DNA of 64,000 nucleotides, taken from NCBI GenBank assembly GCA_936432065.2, contig OW386294.2, forward strand, positions 53,038,945 through 53,102,944. Direction: 5' to 3'. Below, piece by piece: positions 11,562 to 23,158 of this stretch (its first letter is position 1; each line of letters starts with the position of its first letter). This DNA comes from Rutpela maculata (Eukaryota > Arthropoda > Insecta > Coleoptera > Cerambycidae). The position numbers and the translations under genes were made by a program. The notes under the pieces are model-generated. The model was not told the DNA's origin. It saw nothing but the letters and a program-made list of their open reading frames with translations, and ran no database searches.

Positions 11562-13507
11562 AACTCGGAAAATTAGTAAGGTACAAAACAATTCCAAGAG
11601 ACAAAAAATGTTTAGAAGGCCTCAGTGCATACGTCTGAATTTTCAAATTTTTAAATTACATATCTTTAAAGTGCTACAATTTCATGTTTTTCCGAAAAAA
11701 ATCGGTGAAAACGTATTTTACAGAAAAGTTGCAAATAAAAAAAGTCTTGTATAAGTATCGATGGTACATTCACTTGAATTTTTTCAGATTTTTTTTTTCA
11801 ACTTTTACATTTCCCCTTCCCCACTTTTAGGAATTTTCGAGTGGCCATATCTCGAAAAAGATGAATTTTTAGAAAAAATTCACGAGTAAAAACTTATTTT
11901 GGGCCAAAAATGATTAATATATTGTTTTTTTTTTATTTTTGACCTAATTCTACAAGTTAAGGAACCCGTGATAAAAGGAAGTGTTTTCTACCTCTTGCGA
12001 TCATTTCCTACTCTAATCTTTTTTCAACTTTTTTATTAACGTCATTTACAAACACATTGCAGGTTTCACTCAAATTAGAGATTTTGGTAATTTTAGCGCT
12101 CGTTGATTGGACTAAATGTATAAAACACAAAATCGTTTTCGCAGGTGGTATCGACGTTACGTGCGAATTTAAACGTGTCAGCGCTCAAAACCACATATTG
12201 TCGTGTGTATTGAATAAAAATAATTTTCTACGATTATTATAATAATATGATAATTCATTTATTATAGATACGTTTTTGAACAAGAGTTCATTTTCATTAT
12301 TCAACAGTTTTTGTGGAGTAATCACAAAAGACGATTTAAAATTCAAAAACATCGCGTGTGCTATAACGCAATTAAATCTGTCATAATAAGTAAGTTATCG
12401 ATTTCGCCGAAAGCCAAAACATGTCACTTTTCTTACGCTCCTGTATAGCGATTCGCGATGTGCACCAAATGCAATTCTTCCCCTTTCCATAATGACATAG
12501 TATGGCCTTTCAACTCATATAGATTAAAAAAGATCTGAACGTTTTAAGGTTTCATGTTTCACCTTCTTTGCAGATTGTGAAAACAGGTGCATCAACACAG
12601 TTTTTGTCGAATAAATCGAAAAGTATCACTTCTAGCTAAAAAATAAAAATCTCCAAGGAAAAGTTAATAAACAGGGGAATAATTTGCTGTGTTTAAAATC
12701 TCTGTAACTTTTTGTTTTTTCGGAGACATTGGAGTTTAAAAATGGCGTCAAAAGTTTTTAAGTAAAAATACCTTTTTAAAAATTCAGTATCTCAGGAACT
12801 ATGGCACTTGCGCCAAAAATGTTAAACCAAATTGAAGATTATCGATTAAGCTAAAAGTGCTTTTTTAATTTTTTCTTCTGCTTAAAAAATAAAGAAGTTT
12901 TGACCGATACAAAGTGCGTCTCACATTTTTTTCCTCACCATTTGTCACAATTATTATTTTCGGAAAATTTATCCAAAAGCGCAACTCCCTGTTGAGTAGC
13001 CGTAGAAAAAGTATAGTATTTTACTCGCGTGTAATAGCTATTACTCACTCGGATGAATTACGACACTCGTCTTCAGCTCGTGCCGTTGAATAATATACAA
13101 AGGGCTGTTTTTTTATCACTTGTCAAGATATATACTACTCGGAAAATATAATGACATATGACATGGCCGATGGGCGAAAAAAGGATCTTATCTACCCTTG
13201 TCCTTTCAAAACTAGCTTAAAAGTCAAAATACATTTGACGTTTCTAAAATAAAGATTGTGAGAGAAAACATAAATTGTTTTCAATGCACTAATGGATCCG
13301 ACTATACAAGGGAGTGAAATAATGTAACTTTTTTTCACTATTACTATAAACATATCGTTTACGCACAAAAAAATATGAAAAAAAGTGCAGTTTTTTTTTA
13401 ACAGTCGTTGAAAAAATATATTATTTTTTCCTTGCATTTCAGTGAAGATCCCTTTACGGGACGTGGCATTTTGCTTCTAGTTATAAAAATTATTTATCTG
13501 GTTGATT
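11562..13507. other. No gene recognised
   Basis: The stretch contains only short frames without family resemblance and long A/T runs. It is probably old repeat sequence. The frames at 12057-12242 and 13192-13437 have no recognisable domain and no conserved context. Confidence 0.55.
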
Positions 13508-14449
13508 ACACAGCCCCCCCCCCAAAAAAAGTGGTCTGTCCGGCGGACCAGACCAGTGTACCCTTATGTATTTGGACCCGCTGAAACCGAATCCGAAGTC
13601 AGAATTGTCAGATTGGCTGGTTTTTTACCCCTAACCCCAAAAAACACCCTCCAAAAACATGGTCTGTCCAGCGGACCAGACCAGTGTATCCTCATGTATT
13701 CGGACCTGCTGAAACTGAGTCCGAAGTCAGAATTGTCAGATTGGCTCGTTTTTCACCCCCAACCCCAAAACAAAAAAGTGGTCTGTCCGATGGACTATAC
13801 CAGTGTATACCTTATGTATTTTAACCTGCTGAATCCGAATTCGAAGTCAGAATTGACAGATTGGCTCATTTTTCACTCCTAACCCCAGAATCCCCCCCCT
13901 AAAAAATGATCTGTCTGGCGGACCATACCACTGTATCCTTATGTATTTAGATCCACTGAAACCGAATCAGTAGTCAGAATTGTCTCCAAGAAACACCCCC
14001 AAGACAAAAAAAAGTGCTCTGCCCGGCGGACTATACCAGTGTATCCTTATGTATTTTGACCTGCTGAATCCGAATTCGAACTCAGTATTAACAGACTGGC
14101 TCGTTTTTCACCCCTGACCCCAAAAAACACCCCCCCCCCCCCCAAGAAACATGGTCTGTCCGGCAGATCATACCAGTGTATCCTTATATATTTAAATCCC
14201 CTGAAACTGAGTCAGAGTTGTCAGATTGGCTCATTTTTCGCCCATAACTCCAAAAAACACCCCCAAGACAAACAAAAAAAAGTGGTCCGTCTGACGGACC
14301 ATACTAGAGTATCCTTACCAAATACATAAGGATACACTGGTATGGTCTGGCGGACAGACCATTTTGGGGAAGGGGTGTTTTTTTGAGGGTTAGGGATGAA
14401 AAATTAGCCAATCTGACAATTATGACTTCGGATTCAATTTCAGCGGATC

Positions 14450-14506
<57 letters not shown>

Positions 14507-14688
14507 CTGTGGTCCGCCAGTCAGACCATTTTTTTTGTTTTGGGGGTGTTTTTTTGGGGTTAGGTGTGAAAAGCGAGCCAATCTGACAATTCTGACTTCA
14601 AATTCGGATTCAGCAGGTCAAAATACATAAGGATACACTGGTATAGTCCGCCGGACAGACCACTTTTTTTTTCACACCAGTGTATATA
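13508..14688. repeat. Inverted satellite array, unit about 125-135 bp
   Basis: About seven units run on the + strand from 13508, each with TGTCCGGCGGACCA, CCTTATGTATTT, CTGAAACCGAATCCGAAGTC and CAGATTGGCTCGTTTTTCAC. Near 14310 the orientation flips, and about three inverted units follow to 14688. The flip makes a large palindrome. The same units, in the inverted orientation, resume at 25676. A (TA)n run at 14452-14505 has replaced part of one unit. The frames at 13502-13882 and 14383-14586 are repeat artefacts. Confidence 0.85.
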
Positions 14689-15460
14689 TCGTCGCTTATC
14701 TGACAAACAAGCGTAACTCATATTCTACAGTTTTTCAGGAGAGCAAAAACAAGTTTTCTGCTCTACAAGTGCTAGTAGTATAATCCACGCGATAAATATT
14801 TTCCTTCTTTTGTTTTTTTTCTAGGGTGTTTTGATGTTTTAATTTGACACCCACATACTGCATTTATAATAAATAGTTGTTTGTTTATGGTATAATCGAC
14901 AAATAATAAACAAATGTCAAGATACGCCTGTTTGTCACATAATATAGGTGCCTAATAGTCAGATACTATTTAGACTTATGCCTTCTTATTGTTTTGTATT
15001 AAATAATAAAAATAATAAAATTGAACGAAAACTAAACTTTAATATACTATTAAGTCAATAAAATAAACTGAAAATAACTAAACTAAAAAAAAAAGTTATG
15101 ACTGCATTGTAAAGGCAAAGTCACCTCATCGGGTTTTTAGCAAAGAGGCGTGGCTTCTGAATAGACAACATTTTATGCTTGCAGACTGGCGTAAATTGAT
15201 ATACGCCTGTTTGCGACATCACCTTAACTCATTCTCTGTTTCTTGAAATAGGCTTAAATCAATATAAGCCAGTTTGTGGTTGAGAAGATATTGTAGATAT
15301 GATTTACGTCGACACACACAATCGTTATTACAAGAAAACTATTTGACGTAGAGCCACGCCACTTTGTGAGATTATAGAGCAGTTTCTGTTGACCTTTTTA
15401 GTGTGTAAAACTGAAATACGCCACTTTATGAGTTACGCCTGTTTGTCAGATAAGCGACGA
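14689..15460. mobile_element. TIR element with TCGTCGCTTATC ends and repeated internal words
   Basis: The left end TCGTCGCTTATCTGACAAAC and the inverted right end ending GTTTGTCAGATAAGCGACGA form TIRs of about 35 bp. The interior repeats TACGCCTGTTTG-like words several times (about 14926, 15203, 15436). TATA precedes it at 14685-14688. TATA also follows the adjacent provirus at 24030, as if the provirus had landed at the right edge of this element. It has no coding frame. Confidence 0.65.
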
Positions 15461-15462
15461 TG

Positions 15463-15825
15463 TGTTAGATCACGGTTTACATGAGTGACTTTTTAAAAAG
15501 ATTTATTTACTTAAATGGAGCCAACGTTGGCTCTTGGAGAAGGAATATTATAATAAATTAGAAGTGTTGCATTCTAACTGAGTTTAATAACTGACTTTAC
15601 AAAGCATGTCTAGTCGTATTTATAACATACAGAACCTGAGTAAGCAAAATATTGAACAAAGGAAATGCAATTCGACAGTCAGCATAAAATGTGAGAAACA
15701 AAGGTGAAATATAATATCTCTAAGATAAGCGATTAATAAGAGAAGTCGTTATCATGTAATATGATATACATGTGGAGGTTTGTTATGACTAAGTCTTTAT
15801 AATAAGCGTATAATTTTATATAACA
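15463..15825 (-). repeat. 3' LTR of the errantivirus-like element
   Basis: Its 363 bp run from TGTTAGATCACGG to TATAACA on the + strand, so the element's own LTR reads TGTTA to TAACA. I compared it by eye with the copy at 23667-24029 and saw no mismatch. Confidence 0.93.
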
Positions 15826-15837
15826 ACTTCTCCCTTA
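15826..15837 (-). promoter_or_regulatory. Polypurine tract
   Basis: On the minus strand TAAGGGAGAAGT directly abuts the 3' LTR. This is the expected primer site for plus-strand synthesis. Confidence 0.75.
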
Positions 15838-16074
15838 ATAAAAAAGTTGATGTTATGCAGCAACTTTTGAAAATTGTTAGAAACGTTAAATGAATATAAT
15901 GCAAAATAAATTGAAACAATGTTGAATGAATACAAAGCAAAATAATAAAATACATAAAGTTAAAATTGGTAAATGATAATAATATTAAGTGAGTAATACA
16001 TTACATAAATGTAGTAAGAATAAAATACAATGGTCTAAATTAATAGACAAGGGTAAAACTCCACATATGAAAGT

Positions 16075-17914
16075 CTATGTTAACTCGATGTCCTCTTCTT
16101 CTTGAGGTTTAATACCGGGTCGCTTTCTTGGAGGGATAAGTCTAGGAAATTTGGTGAATACTCTGCTTCGCTCTGAAGGAGGTGAAGGAGGGTTGTCCGT
16201 TGAGGGTTGGATTCGCAATGCTCCACATCTTCTTCTTCTGCATTTACAAGTTATGTAAAGTACAACTAGCAGGATGATGAGAGTGATTATGAAATACGTG
16301 AACCAAGATACGTGTTTGGTCATAAAAGGCTCGTTTATGAGGTCATCCAGGTCTTTGGAATATTGGTCCAATTTGGTTTTTGCAATATCTAGATCTTCTA
16401 CGTCGAGATTGTTTAATTTGAGTGGTTTTAATTTTGGAATTTCGATTTTGTCGGGCATGTGATTACAGCATTCAAAAGGAATTTGGATAGGATGTGAATT
16501 GTCCTTAATTTCGGAGAAGTCTTTGGCACTGGCTTGTATTCGAGTAAAGCCTGCATAGGCGTAACATCCTGGTTGTAGTTTGATGATGGAATTTTTGTTG
16601 ATTAACTCTGTCGTGGATTCTCTCTTTGGACAGTTGATGGTGATGTGAAGTGGTTCGGAATTAATTACTAGCCATGTGTTGTCTTCAAGTTCTTGGACGT
16701 TGTATCCCTGACTAATAATGAAGGAAGTTTGACAGTTCTCTGGAAGTTTCGGCAACGATTTTAGTATTCTGGCTTCACATATGGCATTTTGGTCGATAGG
16801 ATAGGCAAACAGGTTCGAACATAGTTTGGTTCCAAAATAAAGAGGTTTGCATTCTTTCAAATTTTGTATAGGTATGTACATTAAAGAATCATCGTCTCTC
16901 GCGATATACTTTTGTGGAATAGATAAAATGTGATGCAGACCAGTTCTGTTATCAAGTATCGGGATAGGATATAGGCGATAGGTGTTATAATTTTGGGGTT
17001 CAACAAGTGGTATTGTTAAAACAAATACTAAGTTAGAATCCATTTGAAACACTTGTAATTCAATAATATCCAAATACTTAGCAACTGCCGATAATTTAAT
17101 GGGGAGAGGCAAATTGTTCCTTCGTAAGCTCTCTGAAACTTCTTGTAGTGCTGTCACTAAGTGATTAGGAGTTATGATTGACGTGTGAATGATTCCTAGT
17201 CTGGCAAATGTTATTGAATTTAGAATGTCGTTTAAATTATCTTCGATATACAAATAGCTTGCCATTAATTGTTCGGAAATGTATAAAAATTTTAGTTTTA
17301 TGTGAGCAGCCTCAATAGCTTGAGTCATTGTTTGAATTGTGTGTTCGATTTCCTCGAGATCTTTGTTAAAGGTTTCCTCGTCAATTTGTAATTTTTGTAT
17401 AGTCGAGTTGAAGTTTTTAATAACAGAAGTTGTAACTGAGATTTGATTTTTGATTAAATTTTCCAATTGATGTTCGTCATTATTTAGTTTATTTATACAA
17501 TTAGTATAGTACTGGCCATCTTCAGCATCTAGGCTACCAGTTATGGATTTGAATATTGTACCGATACCGTTAAGTATTCCTCGTTTATATCTTTTTGTAT
17601 CTGAAAATATTTCGTCAAATTTCATTTTTATAGAGTTGGATATTTGTGTCAAAAGGTTAAAGTCTGTTTTAATTTCACTCGTAAAAATAATTGACTTATG
17701 ATCACCATTATTGAGAGTGTACAAGATTCTGTCTAAGATATTTTGATTTTTGTCAAAAGCTATTTTGAGGGATGAAATGTTTTTATGCACTAGCAGAGTC
17801 CATTTGTCATTTGTCACCACGATGTCCGTGTCTTGGTGGTAGTATACACCAACAGTGTTATTGATCGGGGTAATTTTGTATTGACAAAGTGCTGATCCGA
17901 ACAGCAGGAGAAAC
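16075..17914 (-). CDS. env: Env-like fusion glycoprotein of the errantivirus-like element
   Basis: The first Met is at 17820 (581 codons to the stop), but the frame is open upstream to a splice-acceptor-like TTTTCAG ending at 17915. Just after that lies a hydrophobic leader (FLLLFGSALC) that would act as a signal peptide. No ATG precedes the leader in frame, so the protein is probably made from a spliced RNA, as known for errantivirus env. Counting from Met 17820, a furin-like RYKR site ends at residue 80 and is followed by a Gly-rich fusion-peptide-like stretch. Heptad-rich segments follow, then one membrane span near residues 506-524 and a basic, Pro-rich cytoplasmic tail. It resembles the errantivirus/baculovirus F-like env group. 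No internal stop is present. Confidence 0.88.
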
Positions 17915-17926
17915 CTGAAAATAAAT

Positions 17927-20900
17927 TTAATTTTCAGTATACGGTTTCATTCTATCAAAGTTTACTTTAGTTTCTTGTTTTGTTTCGAGATTTAATAGGA
18001 TAGCAGAATTTTGGAAAATTTCTTTTATTTTAAAAGGACCGTTAAATTTGTTTTGTAGTTTGTTCTTAATTTGTGATTCTTTTACATAAACTAAGTCACC
18101 TATTTTGTACTCGGGGCGTTTTTGGGGAACATTTCTGTCGAAACGAACTTTTGCTTTCTCTTTTTGAGATTGTGTTCGACTACGGGCTATTTTATAGTAG
18201 TGGGATATTCTGTTGTTTAAATCTCTAACGTATTTGGTTATTAACTCTTTTTGGTTATATAAAGTTTCAGGTGGTCTGTTAGACGTATGACCAAAGATAA
18301 GTTTATATGGGGTGAAACCGTGTGTTTTATTTACCGAATTGTTATAGCATATTACTGCATATGGTAAAATCGTGAACGGATGTTCGTTCGGGTTTTCAGT
18401 TTTATGAATTCTTATCATTTCAGCTAAAGTAGCGTGAAATCTTTCTATGGATCCGTTCGATTGGGGATGTCCTACGCTTGAATAAGTTAATTTTATGTCG
18501 TAGAGGGTGCAGAGATCTTTAAGCAAACGGTTGTCAAATTCGCCACCGTAATCGTAATGGATTCTTAGCGGGGTACCGTAATGTTGAAAGTATAACAACA
18601 AGGTATTTACGACGGATTTTGCGGATTTGTCCGGGACTGCATAGGCTTGTGTAAATTTAGTTAACTCGTCGCGAATAGTTAAAGCGTAATTTCGAGTTGG
18701 GAATTCAAATAAATCGATATTAATTCTTTCGAATGGTGTTCTTGGGGTTTCTGTGACTACTAGAGGGTTATTAAGGTTTTTTCGGCATACCTTAGTTTTT
18801 TGGCAAGTTTCGCAATTTTTTATAAAATTTTCAACGTCTTTAGTTAGACCTTGCCAAGTGTATTTTTCTCTAATTCTTCGAATCGTTTCATTTATTCCGC
18901 GGTGTAGATTATTTTTACCAAAATGATTTTGCTCCAATATAATTGGAATTTCATCTTCGTCGGCAGTTCTGATGATATCTTGACAAATTACTATTTTTAA
19001 GTCTTTTTCTGCAAAAATGAATGATAGAATTTCGAGTATGGGGAGGTCTAGGTTATTTTCGACAAAGTATGTCTTAGAAAGGTCTAAAACATCTTGATTT
19101 TTAAATAATACCAAAAATAGATGTTCAATTACAGATTCGATATCAAAAGGTAGAGGGATGATCAAATATCTCCTATGTCTGACTGTTTTGCTCGATACAA
19201 TATTGATTTTATTGTTATGAAATTCGGGGTTTTCCTCGAATATGTCCTCGATAATTTTGTGATGTAGATCTTGTAAGTTGTTTTGTTGGAAAAAGGTTAT
19301 AATATCTTTATGTTCTCGATACAAAAGTTGTTTGTTCGAGGCTTTGATTTTCGAATAGTCAATTAAAGATGTTGTTTTATATAGGTTGGTGAAAGTTTCA
19401 AATTCTCGCGAAATTTGTTCGTTAGTGACTGCGTTGTTATCGTCTGGGTTTTCGTCGTCGTCTGACTCGTCGTCTGACTCTTCGTCATTCGCGGCTAGAA
19501 CCTTTGAATAGAATTTGGAACATTCGGAAAAATGATTAATTTTGATTCTGGAAAGTGCGTCCGCGTTCTTATTGATTTTGCCAGGTTTATAAATTATTTC
19601 GTAGTCGTACTCTTCTAATTTGAGTCGCCAACGGGTAAGTCTACTTCCTGGATCTTTTATAGAGAATAGCCAGGTGAGTGGTCTGTGGTCGGTGACAAGC
19701 TTGAACTTTCTACCATACAGATATGGTCTAAAGTGCTTTACACTCCATACTATCGATAAAAGCTCGCGTTCAATCGTTGAATATTTAGTTTCTGCACTGC
19801 ACAAGGTTCTAGAAGCATAGGCAATGGGTAAATCTTTGCCAATAGGCCCCTGGATCAGCACCGAGCCGATGGCAAATGCGCTTGCATCAGTGGTTAGAAC
19901 GAAAGGTTCGTCAAAATTAGGGTAGATTAATATCGGAGTTGTCGTCAATGTTTGTTTCAAATTTTGAAAAGAATTTATACAATCATGGTCGAAGAGAAAT
20001 GGTATGTCTTTTTGTAGTAGTTTTGTTAGGGGCTTGGTTATCTTGGAGAAATTAGGGATAAAGCGCCTATAATATCCGGCTAAGCCTAGAAATGATTTAA
20101 TTTCTTTTGGATTTTTCGGTTGAGGAAAATTTAAGATAGCGTCAACTTTCGAAGGGTTCGGTTTTACGCCGTCTTTTGTAATAAGATGTCCTAAATAAGC
20201 GACTTCCTTGCGGAGAAACTCGCATTTGTCTGGTTGAATTTTGAGGTTGGCTTTTTGAAGGCGTTTAAAGACTTCAGTTAGACGGGAAATGTGTTCGTGA
20301 ATTGTAGGGGAGTAAATAATAATATCGTCCATGTAGACGAGACATCGTTCATTTTGAATACCTAACAGGATGTTATCCATAACTCTTTGAAAAGTTGATG
20401 GAGCGTTTTTGAGTCCAAATGGCATTCGCACGAATTCATAATGACCGTTCTCATCTGTGAAAGCAGTCTTTTGAATATCTGCGGGATTAATTTCGATTTG
20501 GTGGAAACTAGAAGCCAAGTCTAAGGTTGTGAAATATTGGCATTTGCCAAGTTGGTCTAAAAGATCGGAAATATTGGGCAGAGGATATTTGTAACCAATT
20601 GTAACCTCGTTGAGTTTGCGGTAGTCGACTACAACGCGCCATTTCTGTTTACCAGAAGCGTCCAGTTTTTTTGGAACTACCCAGACAGGAGAGGACCAAG
20701 GTGAGATCGAGGGTTGAATAATACCTTGACTTAACATTTTCGATACTTGGGACTTAACTTCTTCTTTATGGACCTGAGGATATCGATACGATTTAGTGAA
20801 TATCGGTCGGGAATTTTCGGTGTCAATAGGGTGTTTGATTTCATTAGTAAAGGTCAAATTGTCTCCTTCTAAATAGAATATATCTTGAAAGTCTAAACAA

Positions 20901-21208
20901 AGCTGCGTTACTATTTCGGCCTCTTCTTCGTTTAGATGATCCAAGCGCAATTCGTTCCTGATTTCGAAGGATCTGTCCGTCATTAGTTGTTGGTCAGAGT
21001 TTTGCGCGTTTAAGTTAAAAATTGACTTGAATTTTTGTACTGGCTCTAGGTTAAGATTTGAAAAGTTTATGGTTTTTGGAATAGCGTTTGCGTTTATTAT
21101 TGAAGTTAAAAATTCTCCATTGTGATCGATTTTCACAATTGCATTTGGTAAGCGTACTTTCTCGTTTTCCTGGGCTAACAGTATAGCCTCGGTATTTCGC
21201 AGGTTATT
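17927..21208 (-). CDS. pol: Pol: reverse transcriptase, RNase H and integrase
   Basis: The frame is open from 21208 to the stop at 17927. The earliest listed start is a GTG at 21136, and the true protein is expected to come by frameshift from upstream. Counting from that GTG, RT carries TLDL (Asp near 206) and YMDD (Asp 270-271). RNase H shows TTDASA (Asp near 417) and VTDHRPL (Asp near 483). Integrase has an HHCC zinc-binding region (HFGKNNLHRG, then CETCQ) and a DDE core (INIDLFEF, DYGGEFDN, NGSIERFH). An acidic linker follows RNase H. All catalytic residues are present. The frame differs from the protease frame upstream by one base. Confidence 0.93.
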   Translation of the reverse strand, partial: NNLRNTEAILLAQENEKVRLPNAIVKIDHNGEFLTSIINANAIPKTINFSNLNLEPVQKFKSIFNLNAQNSDQQLMTDRSFEIRNELRLDHLNEEEAEIVTQLCLDFQDIFYLEGDNLTFTNEIKHPIDTENSRPIFTKSYRYPQVHKEEVKSQVSKMLSQGIIQPSISPWSSPVWVVPKKLDASGKQKWRVVVDYRKLNEVTIGYKYPLPNISDLLDQLGKCQYFTTLDLASSFHQIEINPADIQKTAFTDENGHYEFVRMPFGLKNAPSTFQRVMDNILLGIQNERCLVYMDDIIIYSPTIHEHISRLTEVFKRLQKANLKIQPDKCEFLRKEVAYLGHLITKDGVKPNPSKVDAILNFPQPKNPKEIKSFLGLAGYYRRFIPNFSKITKPLTKLLQKDIPFLFDHDCINSFQNLKQTLTTTPILIYPNFDEPFVLTTDASAFAIGSVLIQGPIGKDLPIAYASRTLCSAETKYSTIERELLSIVWSVKHFRPYLYGRKFKLVTDHRPLTWLFSIKDPGSRLTRWRLKLEEYDYEIIYKPGKINKNADALSRIKINHFSECSKFYSKVLAANDEESDDESDDDENPDDNNAVTNEQISREFETFTNLYKTTSLIDYSKIKASNKQLLYREHKDIITFFQQNNLQDLHHKIIEDIFEENPEFHNNKINIVSSKTVRHRRYLIIPLPFDIESVIEHLFLVLFKNQDVLDLSKTYFVENNLDLPILEILSFIFAEKDLKIVICQDIIRTADEDEIPIILEQNHFGKNNLHRGINETIRRIREKYTWQGLTKDVENFIKNCETCQKTKVCRKNLNNPLVVTETPRTPFERINIDLFEFPTRNYALTIRDELTKFTQAYAVPDKSAKSVVNTLLLYFQHYGTPLRIHYDYGGEFDNRLLKDLCTLYDIKLTYSSVGHPQSNGSIERFHATLAEMIRIHKTENPNEHPFTILPYAVICYNNSVNKTHGFTPYKLIFGHTSNRPPETLYNQKELITKYVRDLNNRISHYYKIARSRTQSQKEKAKVRFDRNVPQKRPEYKIGDLVYVKESQIKNKLQNKFNGPFKIKEIFQNSAILLNLETKQETKVNFDRMKPYTEN

Positions 21209-21713
21209 TTAGTTTACAAATTTTTTCCATGCGAGGTTCAATAGAAATTAAATTTTTGATGTTGCTTAAATTTGAATTTTTTGTATCAGAATTAATAGTT
21301 GGTTGTAAGGGTAAATTTACTGTAGTTTCTTCCGTAACTTTAAATAGTGGTACGGTTTTGAAATTTGTGACTAGTTGTTTATTTTTAAAGTCTACTTTGC
21401 ATTCGTAATGTTCTAGGAAGTCTGCGCCTAATAATTCATCAAAATCTATATCTAGATTATAGATATAAACTTTGTGTGACTCATCTGAAAAGGGGATGAG
21501 AACAGATTCGTTGATATAAATTTTTTGATCAGTGATACCCTGTATGATTACATTTTCAGGAGATCTACGTCTGTAATTTTCAGCTGTTTTAGGTTTAAAA
21601 ATTGATATACCTGCGCCTGTGTCAATTAGAATTTTAAATTTACCAGTTGCGTCTTTCATATAGTAAAGGTTCTTTGAATTTACAGTTAATAGGGTATGAG
21701 AAAGTGTATTTAC
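21204..21713 (-). CDS. Aspartic protease region of pol
   Basis: Residues KILIDTGAGIS (catalytic D-T-G) and a later LLGADFL match retroviral-type proteases. The first Met is at 21659. The frame is open upstream through LTVNSKNLYY to overlap the gag stop at 21710-21712, one base back from the gag frame. This fits a -1 ribosomal frameshift joining gag to pol. It ends at a TAA at 21204-21206, while the RT frame starts at 21208, so protease and RT are not in one frame in this copy. Confidence 0.85.
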   Translation of the reverse strand, partial: VNTLSHTLLTVNSKNLYYMKDATGKFKILIDTGAGISIFKPKTAENYRRRSPENVIIQGITDQKIYINESVLIPFSDESHKVYIYNLDIDFDELLGADFLEHYECKVDFKNKQLVTNFKTVPLFKVTEETTVNLPLQPTINSDTKNSNLSNIKNLISIEPRMEKICKLK

Positions 21714-23116
21714 ATGAACGTCTGTTCTGGGAAATTCAGCATTGGGTCGAAACTGTCGTTTAGGTTCATAGTTTGTATTTGGGTTTCTAGTTCCGTAATT
21801 GGTTCGAATTGGTCTGTTTGTTGCGTTGGAGTATCCGTGGGGTACTCCGGATCTAAGCGAAAATCCTGAGGATTAGCAGTATAATCCTCGTATTGCTCGT
21901 TCTGAGAATTAGCGGTATAATTCTCCTGGATATTTTGATTGGTTTCAAAATTATAATTTTCATACGATTCATTTTGACTTTGGCAATTTTGATAATTGTC
22001 GAAAGAGTAGTCGTCGTATTGGTTATAATCACATTGGTTTTCGTAAGGTTCATAATTGAGGTGATGAGTCTTTTGTTGATTGAAACGGTTGAAATTCGGG
22101 TTAGGCTGAATAGCGGATGGTCGTTGTTGTGTGAAGTTAGGGTTCGGCCTTATGGCTGAGGGCCTGTTTTGCTGTGGTTGATTTGGTTGGCCGTTTTGAG
22201 GGAATGTCCTCTGGATAAATTGATTGTTTTGTGAAAAGTTTTGGAAACTTGAATTTCCTGGGTAATTTGGTCGTTGGAAATTTTGCGAAGTTGACGGCAT
22301 TGTTTGCGATTGTTGCCTTGTGCGGCATTCGCTTATGACATGTCCATTGCGTTTGCAAAATGAACAGAATTTTTGTTGGAAATTTGAAATGGGTCGTTTT
22401 TGTTGTAAAGTGGGATTTTTGACCGGACTATTTTTCGGAAATTTCTGTTGTTCGAAATAAGAGAGTTGTAGCCCTCTACGAATTCTGCTTACGGCTTTCA
22501 GTATGCTAGGAGGATTGCTAGCACGTATGATGAGGCCTAAATTCGGTTCTAAGCCTGTTAATAAATTGTTTAAGGTCATCGTTTCGATGAGATCTGATTG
22601 TGCAGCTCTTTGCGTTGTGGTTAAATTTTGCTTTTGCACTGCGGCGTGCATTTTAGCATTGTGCGTTTGTAAACGCGAAATAAATGTTAGAGCTGATTCA
22701 CCTGGCAATTGGTGAATGCGCTGCAGGTCCTGAATCAGGGCCGTTAGATCTCTGGAATCCCCAAAGTGGGTTTCCAATAGTGCTTTGATTTCTGGCCAGG
22801 TGCCAGGGTTACGAGAATTTATTAATTCGGCAGCTTTGCCTTTCAATTTATTTTTTATGTGGACGGTCAAAAGAATTTTTTGATCTCCAATTGCCATGCT
22901 TTGGGCGCAATGACAGGAGTTGAGGAATGTTTGTAAATTAATGGCATTGCCATCTAATTCGGGTATCAACGAAAATATCTCAGAGAGCTTGTAAGGCTCA
23001 ATTTGCTCTGGTTGTGGTTGTTGTTGTTGTAGTTGTTGTTGTAGTTGTTGTTGTTGTTGTTCGGCTGGTGCCGGTGGCACTGGTTGAACTGGCTCTGGTT
23101 GAGCTCTATCTGGCAT
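21710..23116 (-). CDS. gag: Gag polyprotein with CCHC zinc knuckle
   Basis: The 468-codon frame starts with ATG at 23116. The N-terminus is Pro/Gln-rich with polyglutamine runs. A central alpha-helical capsid-like region (KLKGKAAELI, WPEIKALLETHFGD, ALTFISRLQ) is typical of gypsy-group Gag. One zinc knuckle, CSFCKRNGHVISEC, follows at about residue 250. The C-terminal third is low-complexity and rich in Asn, Gln and Tyr. It would form the particle and bind RNA. There are no internal stops. Confidence 0.9.
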   Translation of the reverse strand: MPDRAQPEPVQPVPPAPAEQQQQQLQQQLQQQQPQPEQIEPYKLSEIFSLIPELDGNAINLQTFLNSCHCAQSMAIGDQKILLTVHIKNKLKGKAAELINSRNPGTWPEIKALLETHFGDSRDLTALIQDLQRIHQLPGESALTFISRLQTHNAKMHAAVQKQNLTTTQRAAQSDLIETMTLNNLLTGLEPNLGLIIRASNPPSILKAVSRIRRGLQLSYFEQQKFPKNSPVKNPTLQQKRPISNFQQKFCSFCKRNGHVISECRTRQQSQTMPSTSQNFQRPNYPGNSSFQNFSQNNQFIQRTFPQNGQPNQPQQNRPSAIRPNPNFTQQRPSAIQPNPNFNRFNQQKTHHLNYEPYENQCDYNQYDDYSFDNYQNCQSQNESYENYNFETNQNIQENYTANSQNEQYEDYTANPQDFRLDPEYPTDTPTQQTDQFEPITELETQIQTMNLNDSFDPMLNFPEQTFM

Positions 23117-23158
23117 TTTGCTTTTTGTATTTAGAAATTACTTGGACAAAAATTGGTT

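Noticed and set aside
13502..13882. A 126-aa coding frame
   Set aside because: It is the satellite unit read three times; the protein repeats with the DNA unit and matches nothing.
13508..14688. A CRISPR array
   Set aside because: Units are about 130 bp, diverged and partly inverted, in a eukaryotic genome; there are no uniform short repeats and spacers.
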